Shown here in pieces: positions 30,408 to 40,236 of a DNA stretch of 61,075 nucleotides (the first letter of the stretch is position 1; each line of letters opens with the position of its first letter). The notes under the pieces are model-generated. The model worked only from the letters and a program-made list of their open reading frames with translations. It did not search any database and was not told the DNA's origin. The translations under genes were made by a program, and so were the position numbers. Source of the DNA: Clostridia bacterium DTU084 (GTDB taxonomy: Bacteria > Bacillota > DTU084); contig LFTB01000053.1 of NCBI GenBank assembly GCA_001512905.1, positions 1 to 61,075 on the forward strand, in the 5' to 3' direction.

Positions 30408-31338
30408 GGCTACTCCTCCTTCCAGGCACGGGCATGGTCCAACGCTCCAGGAGGGGCGAGAGAGCGTTCATGAGCAGAATTGAATAGTTAACGCCTTCTG
30501 GATATCCTCCAAAGAGGCGGATCAGGACTGTAAGTATGCCGCAGCCGATGCCGAAGACAATTCTCCCCCGTGGTGTAACAGGAGTGGTTACGTAGTCTGT
30601 GGCCATGAAGAAGGCGCCCAAAAGAAGGCCTCCTGCCAAGAGGTGGAATACCGGATCCCTGCCCCAGATGGCCATCAGGATAAAGACAGTGGCAAGATAG
30701 GATAAGGGAATGCGCAGATCGATCCTGCGCTTTATAATCAGGTAAGCAGCTCCCAGTAAAATGGCAAAGGCAGAGGTCTCTCCCAGGCTTCCTGCAACGT
30801 TTCCCCAAAACAGCTGGCTGTAGCCAACTTGAAAGCCTCGGTATTTAGCCAAGACTAAAGGCGTGGCTGTGGTGAGAGCGTTGAAGTTCTCAAGGGGAAG
30901 AGAAGCGCCTTTGGGCCAGAACCAGCTGGTCATGGCAGCTGGCCAGGAGGCCATCAGTGCCGCCCTGCCGATTAGGGCAGGATTGAAAGGATTATAGCCC
31001 AATCCTCCGAAAATCAGCTTGCCCAAACCGATGGCGATGAGTGTACCTATAGGAATGAGCCACAGAGGCAAACTAGGCGGCAAGACTAAAGTCAGGAGCA
31101 TCCCTGTGACTGCTGCCGACAGATCCCCAATTGTCTTCTTCTCTTTGCTGACCAGCAGCCATTCCCAGAAGACAGCGCTGCCTGTGCCCACAGCGAGCAT
31201 TAAAAGAGCCCGCCAGCCGAAAAAGTAAATGGCTGCAAGGCACGCAGGTATCAACGCCACAAGCACATCCCGCATCACAAACCGGATCTGGTCCCCTGAA
31301 TGCAGATGCGGTGGCGGGGTGACTTTCAATTTGTCCAT
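30400..31338 (-). CDS. rnfD: Electron transport complex subunit RnfD
   Basis: GLGYNPFNPALIGRA, NALTTATPL, ATDYVTTPVTPRG. Confidence 0.95.
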   Translation of the reverse strand: MDKLKVTPPPHLHSGDQIRFVMRDVLVALIPACLAAIYFFGWRALLMLAVGTGSAVFWEWLLVSKEKKTIGDLSAAVTGMLLTLVLPPSLPLWLIPIGTLIAIGLGKLIFGGLGYNPFNPALIGRAALMASWPAAMTSWFWPKGASLPLENFNALTTATPLVLAKYRGFQVGYSQLFWGNVAGSLGETSAFAILLGAAYLIIKRRIDLRIPLSYLATVFILMAIWGRDPVFHLLAGGLLLGAFFMATDYVTTPVTPRGRIVFGIGCGILTVLIRLFGGYPEGVNYSILLMNALSPLLERWTMPVPGRRSSRA

Positions 31339-31343
31339 TCTCC

Positions 31344-32660
31344 TTAAACCTCCCTAGTGCGGTTCCTAATCCGAGCTTTGGCAAGCCTTATAGTCTGCAG
31401 AATAGGTCTGTGCGCAGGACAGACGTAGGAGCAGCAGCCGCATTCACGGCAGTGCAGAAGTCCCATATCCTCCAGCTCATCCAGCCTCCCCTGTTCCAGG
31501 TACGGACCAAAGTAGAGGGGCATTCTCCCAAAGGGACAGGCCTGGACGCATCTGCCGCAGCGAATGCAGGGTCCTGCTTGCTGGGTCTTCTCATCCAAAG
31601 CCACCAGCCCAGATGTAGCTTTGGTTACAGGCGTCTTTAAATCAAAAATAGCAGGTGCTGTCATGGGACCTCCTGCTAAAAGAGTTGTCGTTCCCCGCCA
31701 AGCGGCAGCTCCAAGCAGCTCTTCCACAGGTGTGCCCAGCCGTACGCGCCAGTTGCCAGGCTTCTCCACTCCCGGACCTGTGACAGTGACAACCCGCTCG
31801 ATGAGGGGCATCCCTGTGCGGAAGGCCTGGCCCAAAGCTGCAACTGTAGCAACGTTGTTGACGATCACCCCTGCCTTTGAAGGCAGCTCGTCAGGTGCAA
31901 CTTCTCTGCCAGTTGCGGCTTTGATCAGCAGCCGCTCTTCTCCTTGGGGGTATTTAAGTTTTACTTTCTTTACCTCAACCTGGGGCAGTCCTGCGAAGCG
32001 CTCCTCCAGGAGAGCGATGGCATCAGGCTTGTTCTCCTCGATTCCCACAATCGCCCGAGTGGCGCCAGAGGCCCTCATCATCAGCCGGATGCCCAGGATG
32101 AGATCATCTGTATCCTCCAGCATCAATCTGTGGTCGCATGTTAGGAAGGGCTCGCACTCTGCCCCGTTGACGATCAGGGTATCTATTTTAGTGCCCTCAG
32201 GCAAGCGATATTTTACATGGGTAGGGAAGGCTGCACCTCCCATGCCCACAAGCCCAGCTTCCTCCATGAAATCCACAATTTCCTCTGGTGCAATCTCTTC
32301 AGGCTCCCTTTGGGGCCTCCTCAAGGGAGGTGCTGGGGTGTCTTTGCCGTCATTCTCCAAGACCACAGTCAGGGATTTGGTGCCGTTTGGCATGGTAGTT
32401 GTTGTGAAATCTTTCACAACCCCGCTGACGCTTGCGTGCACCGGCACTCCAACCTTGCCTCCTGACTCTGCGATCTTCTCGCCTAAAAGCACTTGCTGGC
32501 CTCGCTCCACTATGCTTTGGGACGGTGCACCTAAGTGTTGTCCCAAAGGCAGGTACAGGAGTTGAGGCGCTGGTAACTTTTGCGTAGCTTGAGCAGAGGT
32601 TAATTCTTTCCCATCTGGCGGGTGAATCCCTCCGCGCGGAAACGTATTGCGCAAAAACAA
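31344..32660 (-). CDS. rnfC: Electron transport complex subunit RnfC
   Basis: GGAAFPTHVK, ECEPFLTCDHRLM, CIRCGRCVQACP, CRECGCCSYVCP; TTG start. Confidence 0.95.
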   Translation of the reverse strand: MFLRNTFPRGGIHPPDGKELTSAQATQKLPAPQLLYLPLGQHLGAPSQSIVERGQQVLLGEKIAESGGKVGVPVHASVSGVVKDFTTTTMPNGTKSLTVVLENDGKDTPAPPLRRPQREPEEIAPEEIVDFMEEAGLVGMGGAAFPTHVKYRLPEGTKIDTLIVNGAECEPFLTCDHRLMLEDTDDLILGIRLMMRASGATRAIVGIEENKPDAIALLEERFAGLPQVEVKKVKLKYPQGEERLLIKAATGREVAPDELPSKAGVIVNNVATVAALGQAFRTGMPLIERVVTVTGPGVEKPGNWRVRLGTPVEELLGAAAWRGTTTLLAGGPMTAPAIFDLKTPVTKATSGLVALDEKTQQAGPCIRCGRCVQACPFGRMPLYFGPYLEQGRLDELEDMGLLHCRECGCCSYVCPAHRPILQTIRLAKARIRNRTREV

Positions 32661-32864
32661 TCACCTCTTGTAAAAATAAATCCACCTAAATTAATTCTTG
32701 TTCTGCAGTAAAAATCCTTCTCACCTTCCACGTTTCCTGTTGGAAGATATGCACAGCACGAGAAAATAATGACGGGACAGCTAGATAAAAATCCCAAGGT
32801 TTCTTCTAGATAACTTTCTGCCGTCTGGAAAGACTATTAAGGCACCTGAAGGGGGGCTTATTTT

Positions 32865-34070
32865 TTGTCTGAGAAAAGATCATCATTTTTAGAGGAGCAG
32901 CAAGCATATCTTCGGGCAAAAACAGAAGCGCTCATCGGCAAAAGGCTCCGCCTTGAGGGGCTGTTGCCTCCTCAAAGATTAGGCGACCCTGAACCGGGCA
33001 AGGAAACTTCCATTCCCCTGTGGCCCCTTTTTTTGCTTCTGCCCCTCTTGCTGCTAATCTTTTGGCCGAAAGAAAGGCCATCTTCTCCCCCTCCACCCTT
33101 GAATATTTCTGTACAGCCTCTGTCCTTTCCTTCAGAGGTAGCCATTTTCTACCAGGCAAACCTCCTTGCGGAAGCAGAATTATGCCAAAACCTCTTGGAA
33201 GCTTTAGGCTGCAAGGTGAATTTGCAGCCCCTCTCTCCTCCTTACGGAAAAGGCGACGGCCTTTATCTGATAGACGGGCCCTCAGCAAAAAAGCTGCAGG
33301 AGCTGAATCTGCTTGCGCCTCTTCCCCTGTCAGTGCCTGGGCAGCTGCCCATTCCTGCAAGGGTTTTTCCAGCGGTGTGGGGACCTCTAGCCACAGAAAA
33401 AGAGGCATATGCGCTGCCTTTCAGCGTGAGCACTTCCTTTTTGTTTGCAGACAAAAAAGGTCTGCAGCAAGTGGGGCTTTCGGAAAACCACCTTCCCCAG
33501 ACTTGGGGAGAGGTTTTGGAGCTTTTGCCCCGCCTCGAAAGGCGCGGAGAAGAGGCTCTTTTCCCTGTCTTCTGGCCTTTTGAGGAGAGCCCTCTGTTTT
33601 GGGCTTACCAGTTGGACAGCACTTTGGGCGCAGCTTCCCTGAAGACAGCTGCTGTGTGGCTGGGGCAGCTCCTTTACCGGCAGGGCCTCTCCACCCTCAT
33701 GTACTCCAGGAGCCGCCCTCCTCTGATGCTGGTGGCAAGAAGCTCAAAAGGGCTGGAAGAATACTACAGGGCACTGCCTCCAACTCCCCAAAGCGCGCCA
33801 AGCCCGAGCCTCGCCCAGATCAGCTACTTGGCTGTGCCAAAAGGCAGCAGCCTGGCCCAAAAGCTGCCCCAGGCTTACATGAATTTTGTCTGGGATTTTC
33901 CCGAGGACCTTTTGCCGCCCCTCATCGACCAGGTTCCTCCTGACCTGTCCGGTGCTCTCCTGCGGGCTTCGCCCCTGTTTTTAGAGCCTAAAAAGCAGCA
34001 AGAGCTGAACTTATACATTTATCAAGAGCTGGAAACAATCGGAAAGGAGAGTCGTAGTGCTGGAAATTAA
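32865..34070 (+). CDS. Membrane-anchored, solute-binding-protein-like protein of unknown function
   Basis: TTG start; charged N-terminus, one TM (PLWPLFLLLPLLLLIFWP), then an SBP-like region (AYALPFSVSTSFLFADKKGLQQVGL...PQTWGEVLELLPRL). Confidence 0.65.
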   Translation: MSEKRSSFLEEQQAYLRAKTEALIGKRLRLEGLLPPQRLGDPEPGKETSIPLWPLFLLLPLLLLIFWPKERPSSPPPPLNISVQPLSFPSEVAIFYQANLLAEAELCQNLLEALGCKVNLQPLSPPYGKGDGLYLIDGPSAKKLQELNLLAPLPLSVPGQLPIPARVFPAVWGPLATEKEAYALPFSVSTSFLFADKKGLQQVGLSENHLPQTWGEVLELLPRLERRGEEALFPVFWPFEESPLFWAYQLDSTLGAASLKTAAVWLGQLLYRQGLSTLMYSRSRPPLMLVARSSKGLEEYYRALPPTPQSAPSPSLAQISYLAVPKGSSLAQKLPQAYMNFVWDFPEDLLPPLIDQVPPDLSGALLRASPLFLEPKKQQELNLYIYQELETIGKESRSAGN

Positions 34071-35904
34071 CGTTCCCATTCTCTACTCCACCCCAGCTCC
34101 CATCAACCTAATCGACTACGTGGAGCCAACGCTGCCCCCTGACCACAAACCCCATGACAGCGATAATCTGCCCTCTGACGAGGATCCCATCAGCGTCTAT
34201 TTTCCCACAGATAGCGAAGAGAGACTGCTGGCTGCCATAAAAGAAAACCAGCCTGCCGACTGGGATTGGTTCCAGCTGGCCCTCTCTGCAGAAGAACTTG
34301 TTCTGCGCTCTGAACCGGAAAAGCTCATCGCTTTAGACAACCTCAGCGAGCGCTGGCGCAGGGAAGGGATCATCCCCTACCCCCATCAGCTTGAGACTGC
34401 AAGGCGGGTGATCGGCGAGCTGTCTGGCCAGGCGATTTTGGCAGATGAGGTTGGTTTGGGTAAAACCATTGAGGCTGGCCTCATTATCAAAGAATATCAG
34501 CTGCGGGGCTTGGCCAGAAAAATTCTCATTCTGGTCCCTGCCTCTCTCTGCCGGCAGTGGCAGGATGAACTGTACCAGAAATTTGACATCACCGCTGTGA
34601 TCAACCGCAGCAGCCGGGCCTGGGAACACCACGATGTGATCATCGCATCCATAGATACAGCCAAGAGAAAGGAACACAGGGAGGCCATTCTTTCCACCCC
34701 TTATGACCTCGTAGTTGTGGATGAGGCTCACAAATTGAAAAACGAGCGCAGCCAAAACTACCAGTTCGTCAGCCAGATTCAAAAGAAGCACTTTCTCCTC
34801 CTGACTGCCACCCCTATGCAGAACGATCTCAAAGAGCTGTACAACCTGATCAACCTCCTGCGGCCTGGGCTTTTGGGAACATACCGTTCCTTTAAGAAAA
34901 GGTTCATGAAGGACAAGCGGACGCCGCAAAATACAGCTCAGCTCAGAAGCCTGCTCAGTCAGGTGATGATCCGCAACAAGCGGTCTGAAAGCACCGTTCA
35001 ATTTCCGCCCAGGCACGTGCACTCCATTCCCCTTTCTCTTAAACCCCAGGAGATGGTGCTCTACAGGGCTCTGACGAAATTCGTCCGGGAAAGAGCGCGA
35101 TTTTTCATAGAAAATATGGACAACCGAGGCGTCCTCCCGCTAATCACCCTGCAGCGGGAGGTGTGCAGCTCCTCTTTTGCCGCTGCCATGACCTTGGCGA
35201 AAATGGCCCAGGCAACTGCAAACCCGCAAGTGAGGGAAAGGCTTGTGGAGCTTTATCAGCTTGCCATTGAAATCGAAGAGAACACCAAAGCAGAGATCGT
35301 GCTGGAACTGTTGTCCAAGATCGGCGAGAAGACCCTCATCTTCACAGAATACGTTGCCACCCAGCGCTATCTCATAGACAAGCTGCAGAAAAACGGCATT
35401 CCCACAGTAGGCTTTGACGGCTCCCTTTCCCGAGGGAGAAAAGAGTGGGCAAAGTTCCTCTTCTCTCGGGAAGCGCAGGTGATGGTGTGTACAGAATCAG
35501 GCGGCGAAGGGCTGAACCTGCAGTTTTGTTCCAATCTCATCAACTACGACCTGCCCTGGAATCCCATGCGCCTGGAGCAGCGCATCGGCCGCATCCATAG
35601 ACTAGGGCAAACAAGGCCTGTACACGTCTTCAATCTGTGCACCAGGGACACCATCGAAGAACACGTTTTGAACCTGCTCCAGGAGAAAATCGACATGTTC
35701 CAGGCTGTAATCGGGGATCTGGAGCTGATGCTCGGAGGCCTCTTTGCTGAAGGAGCAATGGAAAAGAGGATCTTCCAGTTGATCGTGAACGCAGACTCGC
35801 AAAAGGAACTTCTGGCAGGTTTTGCAGAGCTGAACGAGGAGCTCAGCGGTGAGCTTGAGAACATTCTCGAGATCCACAGGCAAAACGATGCCCTCTTGAA
35901 ATAA
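34057..35904 (+). CDS. yqhH: SNF2-family helicase (YqhH/RapA-like)
   Basis: LADEVGLGKTIEAGLI, VVDEAHKLKN, LTATPMQN, GEGLNLQFCSNLINYDLPWNPMRLEQRIGRIHRLGQ; GTG start overlapping the upstream ORF by 14 nt. Confidence 0.85.
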   Translation: MLEINVPILYSTPAPINLIDYVEPTLPPDHKPHDSDNLPSDEDPISVYFPTDSEERLLAAIKENQPADWDWFQLALSAEELVLRSEPEKLIALDNLSERWRREGIIPYPHQLETARRVIGELSGQAILADEVGLGKTIEAGLIIKEYQLRGLARKILILVPASLCRQWQDELYQKFDITAVINRSSRAWEHHDVIIASIDTAKRKEHREAILSTPYDLVVVDEAHKLKNERSQNYQFVSQIQKKHFLLLTATPMQNDLKELYNLINLLRPGLLGTYRSFKKRFMKDKRTPQNTAQLRSLLSQVMIRNKRSESTVQFPPRHVHSIPLSLKPQEMVLYRALTKFVRERARFFIENMDNRGVLPLITLQREVCSSSFAAAMTLAKMAQATANPQVRERLVELYQLAIEIEENTKAEIVLELLSKIGEKTLIFTEYVATQRYLIDKLQKNGIPTVGFDGSLSRGRKEWAKFLFSREAQVMVCTESGGEGLNLQFCSNLINYDLPWNPMRLEQRIGRIHRLGQTRPVHVFNLCTRDTIEEHVLNLLQEKIDMFQAVIGDLELMLGGLFAEGAMEKRIFQLIVNADSQKELLAGFAELNEELSGELENILEIHRQNDALLK

Positions 35905-35928
35905 AAATAAGGTGGCTTGCGCCACCTG

Positions 35929-36174
35929 CTATTCTTCCCGGGGACGAAAGGTTTCACAGCACGTTTCTGCAGAGGTATTTGCATGAAACTCCCCTATGCT
36001 GCCCAATTCCATGTCCAGGCTTGCCAGTTCATCGTCCAGATCTCCTGGCCTGTTGTTTTTCACTATTATGCTGTCTGCCCCGCAGATCCCCCCTTCGTTC
36101 CAGTAGTAGCAGCTTCTGACAGAACAGTTGATTTTGGCCATACTTTCACCCCCTCCATGTATAGCTTTCCTCAC
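35929..36174 (-). CDS. DUF1540 family Cys-rich small protein
   Basis: INCSVRSCYYWNEGGICGADSIIV...CCETFRP; likely start at MAKINCS. Confidence 0.8.
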   Translation of the reverse strand: MRKAIHGGGESMAKINCSVRSCYYWNEGGICGADSIIVKNNRPGDLDDELASLDMELGSIGEFHANTSAETCCETFRPREE

Positions 36175-36204
36175 GGAGGGGGAAGTATTCAGAGGAGGTT
36201 GTCC

Positions 36205-36957
36205 ATGACTGCCAAAGATCCAACAGAACAGGTAGTGCTGAAATATTTAACTCTTTTCGGCGCTGAGATCCAAAAGACCCAGACCTGCTACGAAATTTTG
36301 GCACCCCTTGAGCTTGCCAAGGCCCTGGAAGGCCTGCCTTATCCCAACAAGAATCAATACAGGTTCAGCTTCCAACCGTGCGACGATCCGGAAGTTGAGG
36401 TGATCCGCCCAGGTTCGAGCCGCCTGGAGCGGATTGTGGGAACAATTCGCCAGAAAAGCTTCTTTGCCCGGGCTTTCTTTCCCGGCTCTCCCCTTGCCCC
36501 GAGCCTTTTGGTTCATTTCAAGGTGGTCTATCTCACAGACCAGCGCCTTGAGGAGCTTTTGCTCTTAAACATGGATTTGATGACAGGCGAGATCCAAAAG
36601 CTCACTTTAAAACAACTTTCCCTTTGGGGAGAAGCCCAAAGGGAACCGGGAGATGCCCATGTTTTGTCTGCGAAGATCTCCTATGAAGATGCTTTCCAGA
36701 CGCTGTGCAGCCACGTCAAGTCCCTGGCTCTGAGCAGGGAGCGGGATTGGGCGAGGAGCGCCCGCATCCGCTGGCGGGAGGCAATTTTGGATCTGGAGTC
36801 CCACTACCAGCGGGCTCTGCGGGAGCGTGGAGGCGAAGAGAAGGCTCTAGAGCGGGAGCGGAGGCTGAGAGAGCTGGAAATGCGCTACAGGCCGAGGATC
36901 CTGGCAATCCCCCTTAACTTCGCTCTGGTTTATACTCCAATGGGCACCAGCGTATAG
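36205..36957 (+). CDS. yqhG: YqhG-like protein
   Basis: Start trimmed to MTAKDPTEQVV after agaggagg; pairing with a YqhH-like helicase; matches YqhG in gene context and general character. Confidence 0.65.
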   Translation: MTAKDPTEQVVLKYLTLFGAEIQKTQTCYEILAPLELAKALEGLPYPNKNQYRFSFQPCDDPEVEVIRPGSSRLERIVGTIRQKSFFARAFFPGSPLAPSLLVHFKVVYLTDQRLEELLLLNMDLMTGEIQKLTLKQLSLWGEAQREPGDAHVLSAKISYEDAFQTLCSHVKSLALSRERDWARSARIRWREAILDLESHYQRALRERGGEEKALERERRLRELEMRYRPRILAIPLNFALVYTPMGTSV

Positions 36958-37745
36958 GATCGCTTGTGGAAAGCGGCTATCTGCCTGTAGCCGGCTTCCT
37001 TGAGGGTTTCCATTGCCAGTTTGAAGTCCCTTCCCACCTCTTCAGGGGCGTGGGCATCAGAGCCGAAAGTAACCGGAACCCCGGCCTTGCAGCAGGCCTC
37101 TAAAAAGCCTAGTTCAGGATAAGCTTTCCCAACTTCCCTGTGCCAGCCTGAGCTGTTGAGCTCAATGGCCACCTTGCTTTCCTTGAAAACAGCGGCAGTC
37201 TGCTGCCAGTATGGCTCAAGGGGCCCATTTGGCCAGTAATTGAATTTTTTGATTAAATCAGGATGGGCCATTATATCGAAAAGGCCTGTTTTCGCAGCCT
37301 TGCAAAGGGTGTCAAAATAAAGGGAGTATAGTTGGTCTGGATCCCAGCGTGAATACTGCTCTCGCTCGTAGGGGCTGTCGTAAGCCCAGTCCCCTAGAAA
37401 ATGCACAGAGCCGTAGACGTAGTCTACTGGATACGGAGATATGATCCGCTCTATTTCTTCTTCGTAGCCGGGGATGTAGTCTGCTTCAAAGCCCAAAGCG
37501 ATCTCGATCTGGCCTTTATATTCGTCCCTGAGGGCTAACACTGCCTCTACATAACCTTCCACCTGAGCTTCGTCCATGGCAAGGCCAGGGTCTTTTTTCT
37601 CCGGCGGCAGCGGGGTGTGGTCTGCAAAGCCGAGCTTCACGATCCCCATCTCAATTGCCGCTTCCACGTACTGGCGCATCTCTCCCCTGGCGTGGCCGCA
37701 AAGCTTTGTGTGAACGTGGTAGTCTACTCGCAATTTAGCCGCCAC
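36930..37745 (-). CDS. PHP domain histidinol-phosphatase-like protein
   Basis: DYHVHTKLCGHARGEMRQYVEAAIEMG, DHTPLP, IMAHPDLIKKF, FGSDAHAPEEVG. Confidence 0.88.
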   Translation of the reverse strand: MAAKLRVDYHVHTKLCGHARGEMRQYVEAAIEMGIVKLGFADHTPLPPEKKDPGLAMDEAQVEGYVEAVLALRDEYKGQIEIALGFEADYIPGYEEEIERIISPYPVDYVYGSVHFLGDWAYDSPYEREQYSRWDPDQLYSLYFDTLCKAAKTGLFDIMAHPDLIKKFNYWPNGPLEPYWQQTAAVFKESKVAIELNSSGWHREVGKAYPELGFLEACCKAGVPVTFGSDAHAPEEVGRDFKLAMETLKEAGYRQIAAFHKRSYTLVPIGV

Positions 37746-38359
37746 CTCTGCCAGTCTATTTCCTCTTCCTGGAAAATTGCCGAGCCAGCCACAGCTATGT
37801 CCACTCCAGCCTCTGCGAGGGGCCGAAGCAACTCCGGCGTAACCCCTCCGTCTACAGCTATGGGCAGATCGCCTGCTGCGGCCCGCAGGCGCTTGATCTT
37901 ATCGAGCATTTCTGGGATGAAGGCTTGTCCGCCAAAGCCGGGGCTTACTGTCATCACCAGGACAAAGTCTAAAATTGGAATCAGCTCCGCTATGGACTCC
38001 ACCCCTGTGGCCGGGCTTAAGGCGATCCCTGCCTTCAGGCCTGCTTCGCGAATTGCAGAGATAGTGCGCCAGTGATCTCCCTCTGCTTCCACGTGGAAAG
38101 AAAGTTCATCGGCGCCGGCTTCCACAAAAGCCTGGATGAAGTCATAGGGCTTTGTGATCATCAAGTGAACGCTTAAAGGCAGTTTAGACAGCCTTCTGAC
38201 AGTCTTCACAAAATTGGGCCCAAAACTAATATTTGGCACAAAGTGCCCATCCATTACGTCCAAGTGCAGCAGGTCTGCCTGCTCCACTCTTTTGATTTCA
38301 GCTGCAAGCTGCCCCCAGTCTGCTGCAAGGAGCGAGGGAGCGATTTTAATATCTCGCAC
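37724..38359 (-). CDS. rpe: Ribulose-phosphate 3-epimerase
   Basis: IAPSLLAADWGQLAAEI, LHLDVMDGHFVPNISFGP, VMTVSPGFGGQ. Confidence 0.97.
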   Translation of the reverse strand: MRDIKIAPSLLAADWGQLAAEIKRVEQADLLHLDVMDGHFVPNISFGPNFVKTVRRLSKLPLSVHLMITKPYDFIQAFVEAGADELSFHVEAEGDHWRTISAIREAGLKAGIALSPATGVESIAELIPILDFVLVMTVSPGFGGQAFIPEMLDKIKRLRAAAGDLPIAVDGGVTPELLRPLAEAGVDIAVAGSAIFQEEEIDWQRWRLNCE

Positions 38360-39245
38360 GGCGTTCTCCTTCTTCTATTTCTGATAAAAATGTTAAATAG
38401 TTCTGGTAGCGGCTTGGGGCGACGGTCGAGGCACTTTTCACTGCGCAGCCAGGCTCCTCCTTGTGCAGGCAGTTATTGAAGCGGCAGGGACCTGCTGATG
38501 CGAAATCCGGAAAATGATGTGCCAATTCTTCCCTTGCCAATTGGGGAAGTCTGAGGGCTGTAAAGCCCGGGGTGTCTGCCACAAGCGTCTGAGAGTCCAA
38601 AACAAGAAGCTGCGCAAAGCGGGTTGTATGCCTCCCCCGTCTGATCGACCGGCTCAGTTCTCCACTCTGCAAGTTCCATTCCGGCCGGATGGCGTTGAGG
38701 ATGGCGCTTTTGCCTACGCCGCTGGGGCCTGCCAATGCGCTAAGATGACCCTCCAGCTCTTTGCGCAAGTCGTCTATGCCTTCGCCTGTTTTCGCAGACG
38801 TGTAGACTACTGGATAGCCCATCTGGCTGTAGATGTCAGCTAGTTCCTTATAAAAAGGGTCTTCTCCTAGAAGATCTTTTTTGTTGATGCAGATAACAAC
38901 CCGCAGCTCCTGCGCTTCAGCTGCCACCAACATCCTATCTAAAATCAATAAACTAGGCTTGGGCTCTTTCACTGCGATGGTGACAATAAGCTGATCGATA
39001 TTGGCAATTGCAGGCCTGCCTAATTGGCTTTTCCTGGGCAGAACCTTCTCGATAACGCCTCTGCCATCTTCCAGGGTAGAGAACTCTACCAAATCTCCTA
39101 CTAAAATCCCATCGCTTTCAAGTTTCAGCTTCCCTCGCCTAGTGCACTCGATCTCTTGGCCTAAATGCCACCTTCCGCCTTCGACTTCGTAGGTGCGCAA
39201 ATAGTGGTAACCGCTGTATGAGCGCACCACAATTCCCAGTTGCAT
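38346..39245 (-). CDS. rsgA: Ribosome small subunit-dependent GTPase RsgA
   Basis: Circularly permuted G motifs, LAGPSGVGKSAILN, DTPGF, C-terminal Zn motif; start trimmed to MQLGIVVRS. Confidence 0.95.
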   Translation of the reverse strand: MQLGIVVRSYSGYHYLRTYEVEGGRWHLGQEIECTRRGKLKLESDGILVGDLVEFSTLEDGRGVIEKVLPRKSQLGRPAIANIDQLIVTIAVKEPKPSLLILDRMLVAAEAQELRVVICINKKDLLGEDPFYKELADIYSQMGYPVVYTSAKTGEGIDDLRKELEGHLSALAGPSGVGKSAILNAIRPEWNLQSGELSRSIRRGRHTTRFAQLLVLDSQTLVADTPGFTALRLPQLAREELAHHFPDFASAGPCRFNNCLHKEEPGCAVKSASTVAPSRYQNYLTFLSEIEEGERRARY

Positions 39246-39293
39246 CGAACACCTCCCTGTTTTATAGGGTCTATTGCCGACCATTGCACTTAT

Positions 39294-39322
39294 ATTATAG
39301 TCAATAAGAAAAAGCTTTGCAA
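39294..39322 (-). promoter_or_regulatory. Candidate sigma-A promoter for rsgA-rpe-PHP operon (TTGCAA-N17-TATAAT)
   Basis: -35 39317-39322, -10 39294-39299, 17-nt spacer. Confidence 0.65.
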
Positions 39323-39435
39323 CACTACCGTCAAAAGGTTTTATGACCATTTACAGCTTTCCTGCCAGTATGATTTAGCTATGGAAAGCAAACAAACCTA
39401 TACACAAATTGTATGTTCAAGGCTTCTGCAAATAA

Positions 39436-39469
39436 ACAAGGGCTGACTCAGTTTTGAGGCAGCCCTTGT
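39436..39469 (-). terminator. Rho-independent terminator of the isomerase/Gfo operon
   Basis: acaagggctg ... cagcccttgt arms; minus strand continues TTATTTG. Confidence 0.65.
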
Positions 39470-39473
39470 CTGT

Positions 39474-40235
39474 TTACAAGTTCTTTTTGATTAAGGCCAG
39501 GGTTTTCTCAACTCCCTGGTATTGGTCCCCATCTCCTTCAAACTCTACTGAGATTGCGCCTTGAAAGCCTGTATTTTTGGCTATGTCCAGACAGCGAACA
39601 AAATCAAAGGCATTATGGGCTCCTGTAGAGTCGAAGTCGTAGGTTTTCGCATGGAGCATATAAGCATACGGCATGATTTTTTCCAGGTCATCGTAGCGTG
39701 TTTCATCTGGGAAGTTGCCGAAATCCGGGCAAAACTTCAGATTTGGTGCGTTCACTTGCTGCAGTATTTCCAGCATTGCCTCTGGCCGGGAAGATACTCC
39801 CCCGTGATTCTCGATTAGAAGAGTGAGCTTGAGCTGGGCAGCTTTTTCTGCTAGTTGCTTATATGATTCCACTGTGATGGACATGTCCCAGCCTTCTTCT
39901 GGTGCGCCTGTGTTCACCCTAACCGCTTCTGCTCCCAGGTATTCGGCAACTGCAAACCAGTTAACTATCCGATCGATGTCGAACTGGCGCTTTAGGGGAT
40001 CAGACTGGGAAATATTGCCTGTGTCAATGGGCATGTTGGCAAAGCCCATTTTATATTTCACAAGGTTGTCCTTGATTCTATCCAGGTATCTAGTGTCGGT
40101 ATTTGCAAAGTGTACGCTGCACAGCTCCACAGCATCAAAGCCGAACCGTTCCCGGGCGATTCTGGGAAACTCTGCCAGAGGAAAATCTTTGTTCACATGG
40201 GAGCGCATGCTCCACGATGATAGCGCAAACCTCAC
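39474..40235 (-). CDS. Sugar phosphate isomerase/epimerase (TIM barrel)
   Basis: FGFDAVELCSVHF, LLIENHGGVSS, CPDFGNFPD, MLHAKTYDFD, AISVEFEGDGD. Confidence 0.88.
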   Translation of the reverse strand: MRFALSSWSMRSHVNKDFPLAEFPRIARERFGFDAVELCSVHFANTDTRYLDRIKDNLVKYKMGFANMPIDTGNISQSDPLKRQFDIDRIVNWFAVAEYLGAEAVRVNTGAPEEGWDMSITVESYKQLAEKAAQLKLTLLIENHGGVSSRPEAMLEILQQVNAPNLKFCPDFGNFPDETRYDDLEKIMPYAYMLHAKTYDFDSTGAHNAFDFVRCLDIAKNTGFQGAISVEFEGDGDQYQGVEKTLALIKKNL

Positions 40236-40236
40236 T

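Noticed and set aside
31564-32565. 333-aa plus-strand ORF
   Set aside because: Ser/Pro-rich shadow frame antisense to rnfC.
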